Shown piece after piece: positions 7,096 to 14,144 of a DNA stretch of 61,090 nt. The DNA is from a virus. The notes below the pieces were generated by a model. That model was not told the DNA's origin. It saw only the letters and a program-made list of their open reading frames with translations, and made no database searches. The position numbers and the translations under genes were made by a program. The stretch covers positions 1 through 61,090 of the IMG/VR virus record IMGVR_UViG_3300009024_000013; one strand, given 5' to 3'. How positions within the stretch are numbered: the first letter of the stretch is position 1; each line of letters begins with the position of its first letter.

Positions 7096-7896
7096 ATGTA
7101 CATAAAAAATTATAATAATTGGAACCGCTTATTTGAAAATAAAGACGAGTATACTAAATATTACATATCTTCTAAACCAAAATATGTATATCGAAGATCG
7201 GGCTTAAATAAAGATAAAACACCTAATTGGCAGTATCAACTAAAGTCAGGGGAAAAATATTGGCATACTGTAGAAAACGCTAGTTCTATACAAAATCTAA
7301 ATGCTCAATATAAAAAAAACTTGTCTAAAGCAAAAACAGATAAACTTCAAGGCAATACCGACTATTGGACTTTAATTGTTATAATGGCTTGTGAAAACTA
7401 TACCACTAAAAATTATAGCGGTTCAAAACAAGCAATGGCAGATGTAGCTCAAGCTATATACAACAGATATAACACTCCTGGAAAACCTTATGGAAAAACA
7501 TTGCAAAAAGTAATACTTTCACCTGGACAATATCAACCTGTAAAAGATGGTAAAGCTAAAGGCGCAAAATGGAATAGTATTAATAATAAAGACGAGGCTA
7601 TTGAAGTATATCGTAAATCTAAAGGAAGAAGTTTAGAAGAATCTACTGTTCAAATTAATGACGCTATATCTGCTCAAAAATCAAGTTCACTCCGTAGTGC
7701 AGCTAGTAAACATGTAGGAAGTAGAACAGAATTTTTAGCCGCTACTCCTTCATCTAAAGGAGCAGCAGGTATTGCTGAAAGAAAACCTAAAGGGTTTAAT
7801 AATTGTTTTTATTGGAGATATGCTGGAAAAACAGAATTCTATAACAAAAAGAATACAGCTGCAACTTCTATTCCTAATTCTGTTAAAAACACCTAA
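7096..7896 (+). CDS. Putative packaged SleB-like cell wall hydrolase
   Basis: A 266-residue protein whose start MYIKNYNNWNRLFE fits the shared capsid-targeting-like signature, with a predicted cut after LFE (residue 14). Residues about 90-240 resemble the SleB-type hydrolase family (Hydrolase_2): a Glu in ACENYTT (E100), then MADVAQAIYNRYN (113-125) and the PGQYQPV block (143-149), with a C-terminal NNCFYWRY. SleB enzymes cut peptidoglycan glycan strands. A late box is upstream. If packaged, it could help DNA entry or act in lysis from without. The gene end overlaps the convergent thymidylate synthase by four bases. Confidence 0.65.
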   Translation: MYIKNYNNWNRLFENKDEYTKYYISSKPKYVYRRSGLNKDKTPNWQYQLKSGEKYWHTVENASSIQNLNAQYKKNLSKAKTDKLQGNTDYWTLIVIMACENYTTKNYSGSKQAMADVAQAIYNRYNTPGKPYGKTLQKVILSPGQYQPVKDGKAKGAKWNSINNKDEAIEVYRKSKGRSLEESTVQINDAISAQKSSSLRSAASKHVGSRTEFLAATPSSKGAAGIAERKPKGFNNCFYWRYAGKTEFYNKKNTAATSIPNSVKNT

Positions 7897-8999
7897 TTGC
7901 TAAGTGATGCTTTAATAGATGGATGTGATTGATAATCAACTAATTCAAAATCGGTTATATCATACCCATCCAACACGCTTTTAGTGAATGGTACACCGTT
8001 GTTATCAACTTCACCATTATTAATTAATACCTTCGGTAGTCTTTTAGGTTCTCTAGTTAGTTGTTCCTTCGCCTGTTCAATGTGATTCTTATACAAATGA
8101 ACATCACCTAAATTACCAATCAATTCATCAGGAACCATATTAACTTCTTTAGCGATGATTTCAAGTAGTAAACCATAGGATGCTATGTTGAATGGTAAAC
8201 CTAAGAAAGTATCTACTGAACGTTGACTCCACATTAGAGATAACTTTCGTTTAGGAACATTGCGTTCATCTAAATCGCTATCATTAAACTGCTTCCCATA
8301 AGATGGACTCTTACCTATAGAGGATGTCCAATATTCAATTCGTTCTTTAAAACTCATCTCTGTAGTATAACATTGGAATCCGTAGTGACAAGGTGGAAGT
8401 GTCATTTGGTCCAATTCGCCAACATTCCAAGCGTTAACCATTAGTCGTCTTGAGTCTGGATTTGTTTTGAGTTGTTCTATTAGGTTTTGAATTTGATTGA
8501 CTGTTCTTGGATAATCAACTTCATCGGGTGTCATAGGTGGACATTCCCACTCAACCCATTGTTTACCATACACTGGACCTAAATCACCCCATTTTCGAGC
8601 AAACTCATCATTGGTTTTGATTTGTTCAATAAACTCTTGTTGAGTCATGAGTCTGGTACAATTTTGACCTGGATCATCAACATGAATATCATAATCAGGT
8701 TCCTCCATAGCCCCTGCTATTTTACAATATTTCTTATAACAGTCTCCATTCCAGATATTACAACCATTATCGACTAAATATTTAATGTTTGTATCACCAC
8801 GTAAGAACCATAACAATTCTATTACAATTCCTTTCCAATACATTTTCTTGGTTGTTAGTAGAGGAAATCCTTGATTCATTTTGTGTCTGATTTGTCTACC
8901 AAACATGGAGATAGTACCTGTACCAGTACGGTCTTCTTTTTCTAATCCACTGTCTAGGATATCCTTAAGTAGAATTAGATATTGATGTTCTATATTCAT
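7893..8999 (-). CDS. thyA: Thymidylate synthase
   Basis: A 368-residue enzyme that methylates dUMP to dTMP using methylene-tetrahydrofolate. The family landmarks are present: EDRTGTGT (22-29), LLWFLRGDTN (62-71), GPVYGKQW (141-148), the catalytic LPPCHY with C204, RS.D.FLGLPFNIASY and GDVHLYKNH. It is about 80-100 residues longer than the shortest ThyA forms because of insertions around residues 90-135 and 150-180, as in many full-length bacterial enzymes. It ends an operon with the exonuclease and a small protein; its start overlaps the upstream stop by four bases. Confidence 0.95.
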   Translation of the reverse strand: MNIEHQYLILLKDILDSGLEKEDRTGTGTISMFGRQIRHKMNQGFPLLTTKKMYWKGIVIELLWFLRGDTNIKYLVDNGCNIWNGDCYKKYCKIAGAMEEPDYDIHVDDPGQNCTRLMTQQEFIEQIKTNDEFARKWGDLGPVYGKQWVEWECPPMTPDEVDYPRTVNQIQNLIEQLKTNPDSRRLMVNAWNVGELDQMTLPPCHYGFQCYTTEMSFKERIEYWTSSIGKSPSYGKQFNDSDLDERNVPKRKLSLMWSQRSVDTFLGLPFNIASYGLLLEIIAKEVNMVPDELIGNLGDVHLYKNHIEQAKEQLTREPKRLPKVLINNGEVDNNGVPFTKSVLDGYDITDFELVDYQSHPSIKASLSN

Positions 9000-9184
9000 T
9001 TTACTTTATAAGATTTGACTATAGATGCATAATAATAATCCCCTGTGGATTTAAATTTATACCATAGGTATTCAATAACCTTATTATCTTTAAAGTTATC
9101 TAAGAGCATTAAAGCACTTCTATGCTTAGCCAAAGTCCAGCTATTCCTATTTTCTATGATTGCAATTAGGTTTTCTTTTGTCAT
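8996..9184 (-). CDS. Small hypothetical protein between exonuclease and thyA
   Basis: A 62-residue basic protein (MTKENLIAIIENRNSW...). I place the start at the ATG one base after the exonuclease stop; a TTG four codons upstream would also be in frame but overlaps that gene. No domain is recognised. The stop overlaps the thyA start codon, so the three genes form a tightly coupled unit. Confidence 0.6.
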   Translation of the reverse strand: MTKENLIAIIENRNSWTLAKHRSALMLLDNFKDNKVIEYLWYKFKSTGDYYYASIVKSYKVK

Positions 9185-9185
9185 T

Positions 9186-9905
9186 TTATATTTCAATTAT
9201 GTTATGATTCCCTAATCTTAGAACAACGTTTGCAGTTGCAACTACATCTTTTTCACAATATGTTACGATATCATCCAGCTTGTCTTCGAACCAGTATGCT
9301 CCTGATACCATGCTACCATCCATTGCATCTTTAGGAGTAGGCACGTTTAAGCTAGCTGACATTAGGTCTAATGAAACTTTTGTTCCTCCCCATGCTCCGA
9401 AATTCCAAACGTCAGATGTATCTACAAAAGGCATTTCCCAAGGTTTAAGATTATGCAAATGCAAGAAACTAGGTATACTTATCCCATTTATAATAGCTCT
9501 TTTTAAAATAACAGGAATATCAAAACCTTTTATGTTATGTCCAACAAATTTAAATCCACTCGTGTAAAATTTTTCAAATACCTTTAATGTATTTTGTAAT
9601 ACTTCCTTTTCATCATGGCCACTGCATGTATGAACATTACTAGTTACTTCCCCCGTTGAATCTATTTCAACTCTACCAAAGGATACGCAAAGTACTTTAT
9701 TAAATTCAGGATGAAGAGCGCCTTTGTAACTATAAAGTTCGCTATCGGTTTTACCTTCGTTGTCTTCGTAATTTTTTCTAAGCCATTCGCATCTCTTTGA
9801 CCATAGCTTTTTCATTCTTTCTGATAATTCACTATGGTCTTTAAACGTAGTAGCCGTTTCAACATCAAAGAAAATCATTTTTGTAATTTCGTTTTTTGTA
9901 AACAT
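9186..9905 (-). CDS. Stand-alone PolB-type 3'-5' exonuclease
   Basis: A 239-residue DnaQ-fold exonuclease. Motif I is IFFDVETAT (11-19), motif II is FVGHNIKGFDIPVI, and motif III is DIVTYCEKDVVAT near the end. The block PTPKDAMDGSMVSGAYW matches the family of predicted polymerase-B-like exonucleases (DNA_pol_B_exo2) common in Bacteroidota. It carries no polymerase domain, so it is a separate proofreading or repair nuclease. This matters because the polymerase gene at 35326 lacks its exonuclease half, although this protein is not the T4-type exonuclease domain. An early-type element lies 19 bases upstream. Confidence 0.8.
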   Translation of the reverse strand: MFTKNEITKMIFFDVETATTFKDHSELSERMKKLWSKRCEWLRKNYEDNEGKTDSELYSYKGALHPEFNKVLCVSFGRVEIDSTGEVTSNVHTCSGHDEKEVLQNTLKVFEKFYTSGFKFVGHNIKGFDIPVILKRAIINGISIPSFLHLHNLKPWEMPFVDTSDVWNFGAWGGTKVSLDLMSASLNVPTPKDAMDGSMVSGAYWFEDKLDDIVTYCEKDVVATANVVLRLGNHNIIEI

Positions 9906-9923
9906 ATATCTGTAATTTTTAAT

Positions 9924-9934
9924 TATTATACTAA
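9924..9934 (-). promoter_or_regulatory. Early/middle-type element TTAGTATAATA, copy 1
   Basis: TATTATACTAA on the plus strand, which reads TTAGTATAATA for the exonuclease gene 19 bases downstream. The same 11-mer occurs exactly at 11720, 13868, 26269 and 27346, always just before a minus-strand gene. It contains a TATAAT -10-like core. Confidence 0.6.
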
Positions 9935-9978
9935 AATTTATTTAAAGTATTAAACCATTTTATTAAACTAAGTTCTCT

Positions 9979-9986
9979 TATAAATA
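9979..9986 (+). promoter_or_regulatory. Late promoter-like box TATAAATA
   Basis: An exact TATAAATA, 21 bases upstream of the start codon at 10008. It shares a 100-base divergent gap with the minus-strand element at 9924-9934, so the gap appears to serve two temporal classes in opposite directions. Confidence 0.6.
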
Positions 9987-10007
9987 ATAAAAAGATTTAA
10001 GTTTATT

Positions 10008-10412
10008 ATGGGAAAACATATAGTGTCATATAAATCATTTTTAGTTTTAGAAAACGATAATTCTTTAACTACAGATAATACTATAGCTCTTTTAGATAAA
10101 AAAGTAAGAGAAGTTGTCTCTTCTGATATGGATGCCATCGAAGCAACTGAAGAAATAAAATATTTTATAAAAGAAAACATGGGAGACCTGAAAGAAAAAA
10201 TGGGAGATCCTGCTTTTATAAAATCCTTTTATAATGTTTTAGAAAAATGGTACGACAAATATCATGAAAAACTAGATATGCAAGAAATAAACTATGTATC
10301 AGATACAGGAGCAATAGATAGCGAATTTGATAAGGATATCCCAACAGACGACAGTGAATCTGAATTAGAAGATTTCGAATCAAGCGAAGACGACTGGGAA
10401 ATAGATTTTTAA
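10008..10412 (+). CDS. Putative packaged acidic protein
   Basis: A 134-residue protein with start MGKHIVSYKSFLVLE, a good fit to the capsid-targeting-like signature with a cut after VLE. The middle is helical (KYFIKENMGDLKEKMGDPAF...YDKYHEKLD) and the last 35 residues are very acidic (DDSESELEDFESSEDDWEIDF). No enzyme motif is seen. A late box is upstream and it is followed after 12 bases by another tagged gene. Confidence 0.6.
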   Translation: MGKHIVSYKSFLVLENDNSLTTDNTIALLDKKVREVVSSDMDAIEATEEIKYFIKENMGDLKEKMGDPAFIKSFYNVLEKWYDKYHEKLDMQEINYVSDTGAIDSEFDKDIPTDDSESELEDFESSEDDWEIDF

Positions 10413-10424
10413 AAAAATAAAGCC

Positions 10425-11306
10425 ATGAAAACATACATTAAAATATTTGAAAATTTTGAAAATGATAGCATACTCGAAGCTATCTATGAATCTACAATGA
10501 ATGATTTATTAAACAGAGGAATATCCTTAGATTTTATATCAGGATGTAGGTTAAACGAAGACATTGATTTTAGCAATGAAGAAGGTGAATCGTGGGAAGA
10601 CACAGACGTAGAATATTCTTCAGGTGAAATGCGAGCTTATTCAAGAGGACTACAAATAATGACAAAACCTCAAATGGCTGCTATATATTTATTAGCAAAA
10701 GGAAGGTGTGAAGAAGTAGGAGCAGATTACGTAAAAATGATAGATGGAATACAGGCTTTTGGATACACTGATGAAACAGATGGAACTTTTAATATAACAG
10801 TACCTGCTCTCGCCGATGCAATAGGAATGGATTCTGACCGAACACTTAGTTATACATTAAAGAAGTTTGAAAATTTAATAGATGGAGTAGGTGAAACCTC
10901 TTCACAGTCTCTAAGTCAAAAATTAATAACAGCGTATTCAGCTCTTTCTGAAATGAATGACGTTAGTATAGCAAATATAGCATCATCATCTATACAGGAT
11001 ATAAGTTACACTAAAAATAGAGATGCCGCTGATTCTAGAAAATCAGTTGCTTCAGAAAAGTCAGCGCAACGAAGATCAGACATTAAGAAAGAGAATGAAA
11101 AAATAGGAGTGGCTATACATGAATTAGTAAAAGCCTTTCAGGCTAAACAAGTATCTCCTAACATGTATAGTAAAATTATATTCAGTTTATTATCAAAAGA
11201 TTACCCAGGATTAAGTAAAAGTAGAATGTACGATGCTTATGCTAAATGGCTCAGACAACGTGAAATGAAAATATCTGATTATATACTTAGACCTATGGTT
11301 GCGTAA
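10425..11306 (+). CDS. Putative packaged protein of unknown function
   Basis: A 293-residue protein starting MKTYIKIFENFE, very like the T4 internal protein start MKTYQEFIAE; a cut after NFE is predicted. The body is mostly helical with a Ser/Ala/Lys-rich, probably disordered stretch around residues 195-225 and a basic C-terminus. No catalytic motif is seen. The end overlaps the convergent membrane-protein gene by 28 bases. Confidence 0.6.
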   Translation: MKTYIKIFENFENDSILEAIYESTMNDLLNRGISLDFISGCRLNEDIDFSNEEGESWEDTDVEYSSGEMRAYSRGLQIMTKPQMAAIYLLAKGRCEEVGADYVKMIDGIQAFGYTDETDGTFNITVPALADAIGMDSDRTLSYTLKKFENLIDGVGETSSQSLSQKLITAYSALSEMNDVSIANIASSSIQDISYTKNRDAADSRKSVASEKSAQRRSDIKKENEKIGVAIHELVKAFQAKQVSPNMYSKIIFSLLSKDYPGLSKSRMYDAYAKWLRQREMKISDYILRPMVA

Positions 11307-11698
11307 TGTATTAAGAACATTAAAACTAAAGACTTAGCAATAAGAGCACCTCTAGTATATAGAAATCCTATATCATTTGTTTCATCACAACATATTTTAA
11401 ATATATCTTCTTTTTCTTCATTGGATATGTTGCCTTGATTATCCATTTCTAAGATAATACATCTTGATATTACCCTAGACTTAAATAAAGATCGTATTGT
11501 CAAAAATTGCGTAAAAGTCATAACTGCTAATGGAATTATAAAACGAGAATTATAGTATACTTCAAATATAGATGCGATTACAATCAGTGCATAATGATGA
11601 ATAATCATATTATTAGGAACTTTTAAAGTAAATTTTCTATTAAACTTATTTTCATAATAATTAAATACATTTACGGTCTGTGTAGCTTTTGAAGTCAT
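11279..11698 (-). CDS. Small membrane protein
   Basis: A 139-residue protein with hydrophobic segments at about residues 31-48, 52-68 and 118-135, suggesting three membrane helices or a pair plus a C-terminal anchor. A soluble segment with EEKEDIFKICCDETND lies between. No family is recognised. An exact early-type TTAGTATAATA element lies just upstream, so it is probably expressed early. Its C-terminal codons overlap those of the convergent gene. Confidence 0.6.
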   Translation of the reverse strand: MTSKATQTVNVFNYYENKFNRKFTLKVPNNMIIHHYALIVIASIFEVYYNSRFIIPLAVMTFTQFLTIRSLFKSRVISRCIILEMDNQGNISNEEKEDIFKICCDETNDIGFLYTRGALIAKSLVLMFLIHYATIGLSI

Positions 11699-11719
11699 AG
11701 TTTATGTTTAAGTCTTTAA

Positions 11720-11730
11720 TATTATACTAA
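11720..11730 (-). promoter_or_regulatory. Early/middle-type element TTAGTATAATA, copy 2
   Basis: Exact copy of the 11-mer, 21 bases before the membrane-protein start codon, lying in the gap after the gene at 11747. Confidence 0.55.
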
Positions 11731-11746
11731 TTTTAATATTAAAAGT

Positions 11747-12247
11747 TTATTCGAATCTGTTCTTAAAGTGAACTAGTAGGTCTTTTTGTGTGAGTCTCCA
11801 TCTACCGTCATCTCCTTTTGTACAAAAAGCTGGCATAGTGTAACTTAACCATGTTGAATAGTGACCTCGACTAGCTCTTACTTTATGTACTCTACCTGTA
11901 AACCCTCCATTATCGTGATCCCATTGTTGATCATCTACACGAGGAAGATTAGAAGGCCCTTTTTGAAGTTGATCCTCTCCTCCTAATATAAACATCTGTA
12001 TGTCGGTAAAAGTCAAACCTGTGTTTCCGGATTCCCATATACGTTTAAGTATACGGTATTGTACGGTATCAATCTTTAGTTTTTTAGAGATTTTTCTACT
12101 AAAATAACTTCCATCTGGAAAATTATTATCATCTATTTTTACCCACATATTACCATTAGCGGCGGCAACAGTGCCTCTTAGTTCAGGTGCTATGTAACGA
12201 TTTACATATTTGTTTACGATTAATCTTTTTTGAGTGTTTCTTTTCAA
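11747..12247 (-). CDS. Hypothetical protein, possibly winged-helix
   Basis: A 166-residue basic protein. The segment IDTVQYRILKRIWESGNTGLTFTDIQMFILGG has the spacing of a winged-helix DNA-binding unit, and the C-terminal part (DDGRWRLTQKDLLVHFKNRFE) could be a wing and final helix. I cannot name a family. It is the fourth gene after the sigma factor in a minus-strand run (sigma, nuclease-like, zinc protein, this gene), so a regulatory role is plausible but unproven. Confidence 0.55.
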   Translation of the reverse strand: MKRNTQKRLIVNKYVNRYIAPELRGTVAAANGNMWVKIDDNNFPDGSYFSRKISKKLKIDTVQYRILKRIWESGNTGLTFTDIQMFILGGEDQLQKGPSNLPRVDDQQWDHDNGGFTGRVHKVRASRGHYSTWLSYTMPAFCTKGDDGRWRLTQKDLLVHFKNRFE

Positions 12248-12256
12248 AATGTAAAA

Positions 12257-12574
12257 TTATTTTTTTATTTTTAGCTTCTTACGAATAGTTTGAGATCTAC
12301 TTTTTATTTTTTCATATTGCTCTAAAGAGTAGTTTAAGTCTATATATTTATCCAGGCTAGTTGGATTGAATAAAAAATCTTCAATAGAACCGCTTGTTAT
12401 AAAACTATCTATGTTATCTAATATAGTTTTTTCATCGATAGGTAGCATTTTATCTTTTAAAAAGCTAATTAATCCAATTCCATTTGTACATTCTGCACAC
12501 CATATATGATCTGTGTCTTCAGTAAGACCCATGCGTTTTCCGCATAATTTGCAACACTTTTTATCATCTTCCAT
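12257..12574 (-). CDS. Small zinc-ribbon protein
   Basis: A 105-residue protein with CCKLCG (residues 7-12) and, after 17 residues, CAEC, a four-cysteine zinc-ribbon pattern. The remainder is helical and basic at the C-terminus (SRSQTIRKKLKIKK). Such proteins often bind nucleic acid or act as adaptors on RNA polymerase. It follows the sigma factor and nuclease-like genes closely. Confidence 0.6.
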   Translation of the reverse strand: MEDDKKCCKLCGKRMGLTEDTDHIWCAECTNGIGLISFLKDKMLPIDEKTILDNIDSFITSGSIEDFLFNPTSLDKYIDLNYSLEQYEKIKSRSQTIRKKLKIKK

Positions 12575-12589
12575 TACTATATTATTTAT

Positions 12590-12958
12590 TTAAATACGGT
12601 AATTTAAAAAGCGTATAAGAGATTGTTGGTCTACTTTTGTTTTTTCTCTCGTTATCACATTTTCAAGATAAGCATGCTCGTATGGAGGGTTTCCTCTTAT
12701 TATAAAGACAGTTACTCTATATCCAGATATTTGCTTAAACAATGTACATAATAATTTTAATAACACACTTTGACCATATCCAGTTCTTTCGTTTTCATGT
12801 TTACTTTCTATTATTCTTATATGTTTTTTATCTCTATCATATGTTATTAAGTCTATATTCATAACTGTCATATCCTTTCTACAACGTTCAGCTATGAATT
12901 TATTTAATGATGAACCATAATATTTTTCTTCTGTACCTCTAATTTTATTATATGGCAT
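12590..12958 (-). CDS. PD-(D/E)XK nuclease-like protein
   Basis: A 122-residue protein. The segment NIDLITYDRDKKHIRIIESKHE has the core of the PD-(D/E)XK nuclease fold: an Asp at the end of one strand, then a second strand ending in E-S-K. The N-terminus carries a conserved-looking helix with an Arg (NKFIAERCRKD). It would be a minimal nuclease with an unknown target. Its start overlaps the 3' end of the sigma factor gene by 11 bases. Confidence 0.55.
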   Translation of the reverse strand: MPYNKIRGTEEKYYGSSLNKFIAERCRKDMTVMNIDLITYDRDKKHIRIIESKHENERTGYGQSVLLKLLCTLFKQISGYRVTVFIIRGNPPYEHAYLENVITREKTKVDQQSLIRFLNYRI

Positions 12959-13847
12959 GTCTTTCGTTTTTTAATTCATTAATTAATTTAGGACTAACGG
13001 TTTTTATCTTTCTAAGAATCTTAGTTACTTTTTTTCTAATACTATCCTGAGCTGCTAATCCAAAACGATCAGCTATTTGTTTATTTGAATAAATCTCGTT
13101 ATACGGAGGGAGTCCTAGTCTCATTGATATTATCTGTATTTCCATATTATTTAAAGGTTTAAACAATTCATTTAAAACAATACTTGAATCTCTACTGTTT
13201 ATGCTTTCCATATTATCGTTAGATTCTATGTAGTTAATTGGGGAATAATCGCTGCTTTCCGAAGAAGGTGATTCTAAGCCAACTGTCATAGTGTCTTGAC
13301 TTAATATTTTAGTAATAGATTCTATTGTCATTTTAACAGGAATATCTAATTCAAGTAATTTATCTTGTATTTCTTCAGGAGTTGGAAATCTATCAAACTC
13401 TTGTATATATGAAATTTGTATCTTTCCTATTTTTGCTGCGTATTGTATTTGATTTTCTGGTAATTTAATTTGTCTTGAGTTTTTAGATATACTTTCTCTT
13501 ATTCTTCTACGGATATGCCAAACCGCAAATGAAATAAACTTAAATCCCAGCGAAGGATCAAATTTTTCAGCAGCCTCTATCATGCCTAGGTTTCCTTCAT
13601 TTATTAAATCCTCTAATGATATAATAGAATTACTCCTTTGATACATTTTAGCTACACTTATCACAAACCTTAAATTAGATTTAACCAGTTTTTCTTTAGA
13701 AAGATTACATCCTTCTTTTACTTTTAATGCAAGTTCGTATTCCTCTTCTGTTGATATTTCGGGAATAGCCCTAACATCTTCTAAATATGAATTAATAGTA
13801 TTGTTTCTTACTGTATAAATCTCTTTAGATACTCTAAATTGTCTCAT
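12948..13847 (-). CDS. Sigma-70 family RNA polymerase sigma factor
   Basis: A 299-residue sigma factor. The start MRQFRVSKEIYTVRNNTINSY, with EISTEEEYELALKVKEG following, resembles the N-terminus of the Bacteroidota housekeeping sigma (region 1.2). Region 2 is clear: NLRFVISVAKMYQ, then EDLINEGNLGMIEAAEKFDPSLGFKFISFAVW and the -10-reading helix WHIRRRI. A region 3-like part follows, and region 4 (LFKPLNNMEIQIISMRLGL...SNKQIADRFGL) has an altered helix-turn-helix. It is much larger than T4 gp55 and looks captured from a host. It probably directs one of the phage promoter classes. Confidence 0.9.
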   Translation of the reverse strand: MRQFRVSKEIYTVRNNTINSYLEDVRAIPEISTEEEYELALKVKEGCNLSKEKLVKSNLRFVISVAKMYQRSNSIISLEDLINEGNLGMIEAAEKFDPSLGFKFISFAVWHIRRRIRESISKNSRQIKLPENQIQYAAKIGKIQISYIQEFDRFPTPEEIQDKLLELDIPVKMTIESITKILSQDTMTVGLESPSSESSDYSPINYIESNDNMESINSRDSSIVLNELFKPLNNMEIQIISMRLGLPPYNEIYSNKQIADRFGLAAQDSIRKKVTKILRKIKTVSPKLINELKNERHAI

Positions 13848-13867
13848 TTTAAATAATTAATTTAGAT

Positions 13868-13878
13868 TATTATACTAA
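13868..13878 (-). promoter_or_regulatory. Early/middle-type element TTAGTATAATA, copy 3
   Basis: Exact copy of the 11-mer, 20 bases upstream of the sigma factor start codon. It is 8 bases from the plus-strand TATAAATA at 13887, so this 59-base divergent gap holds one element of each class. Confidence 0.6.
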
Positions 13879-13886
13879 TTTTTTCA

Positions 13887-13894
13887 TATAAATA
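13887..13894 (+). promoter_or_regulatory. Late promoter-like box TATAAATA
   Basis: An exact TATAAATA followed by ATATTG, 12 bases before the ATG at 13907. It drives the run of putative internal head proteins that starts there. Confidence 0.6.
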
Positions 13895-13906
13895 ATATTG
13901 AACGTT

Positions 13907-14131
13907 ATGAAACACATAAACAGCATAGAAAACTTCAGTATACGATTAGACGAGCATAGAGAACCAAAGCTTAGTCAATTTGTATTAGATAACCTAAATG
14001 ATATTAGATCAAGATTACATCATTATAATGGGAATTTTGCATTTTTAAAATCAGTTAAAGATCAATATAAAAGAAAAGGTTACTTAACAGATACGCAATG
14101 GAAAGCTGTGTACAATTGTTTTTACAAATAA
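13907..14131 (+). CDS. Small putative packaged protein
   Basis: A 74-residue protein. I start at the ATG rather than an in-frame TTG three codons earlier, because the ATG start gives MKHINSIENFSIRLDE, a fit to the shared N-terminal signature. The remaining 58 residues form a compact basic unit (LNDIRSRLHHYNGNFAFLKSVKDQY...TQWKAVYNCFYK). No function is recognised. Confidence 0.55.
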   Translation: MKHINSIENFSIRLDEHREPKLSQFVLDNLNDIRSRLHHYNGNFAFLKSVKDQYKRKGYLTDTQWKAVYNCFYK

Positions 14132-14144
14132 TATTTTTAACAAT

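Noticed and set aside
9186-9905. Missing exonuclease half of the split polymerase
   Set aside because: Its motifs fit the stand-alone PolB-type exonuclease family and it lacks the N-terminal and motif A regions needed to complete the polymerase.
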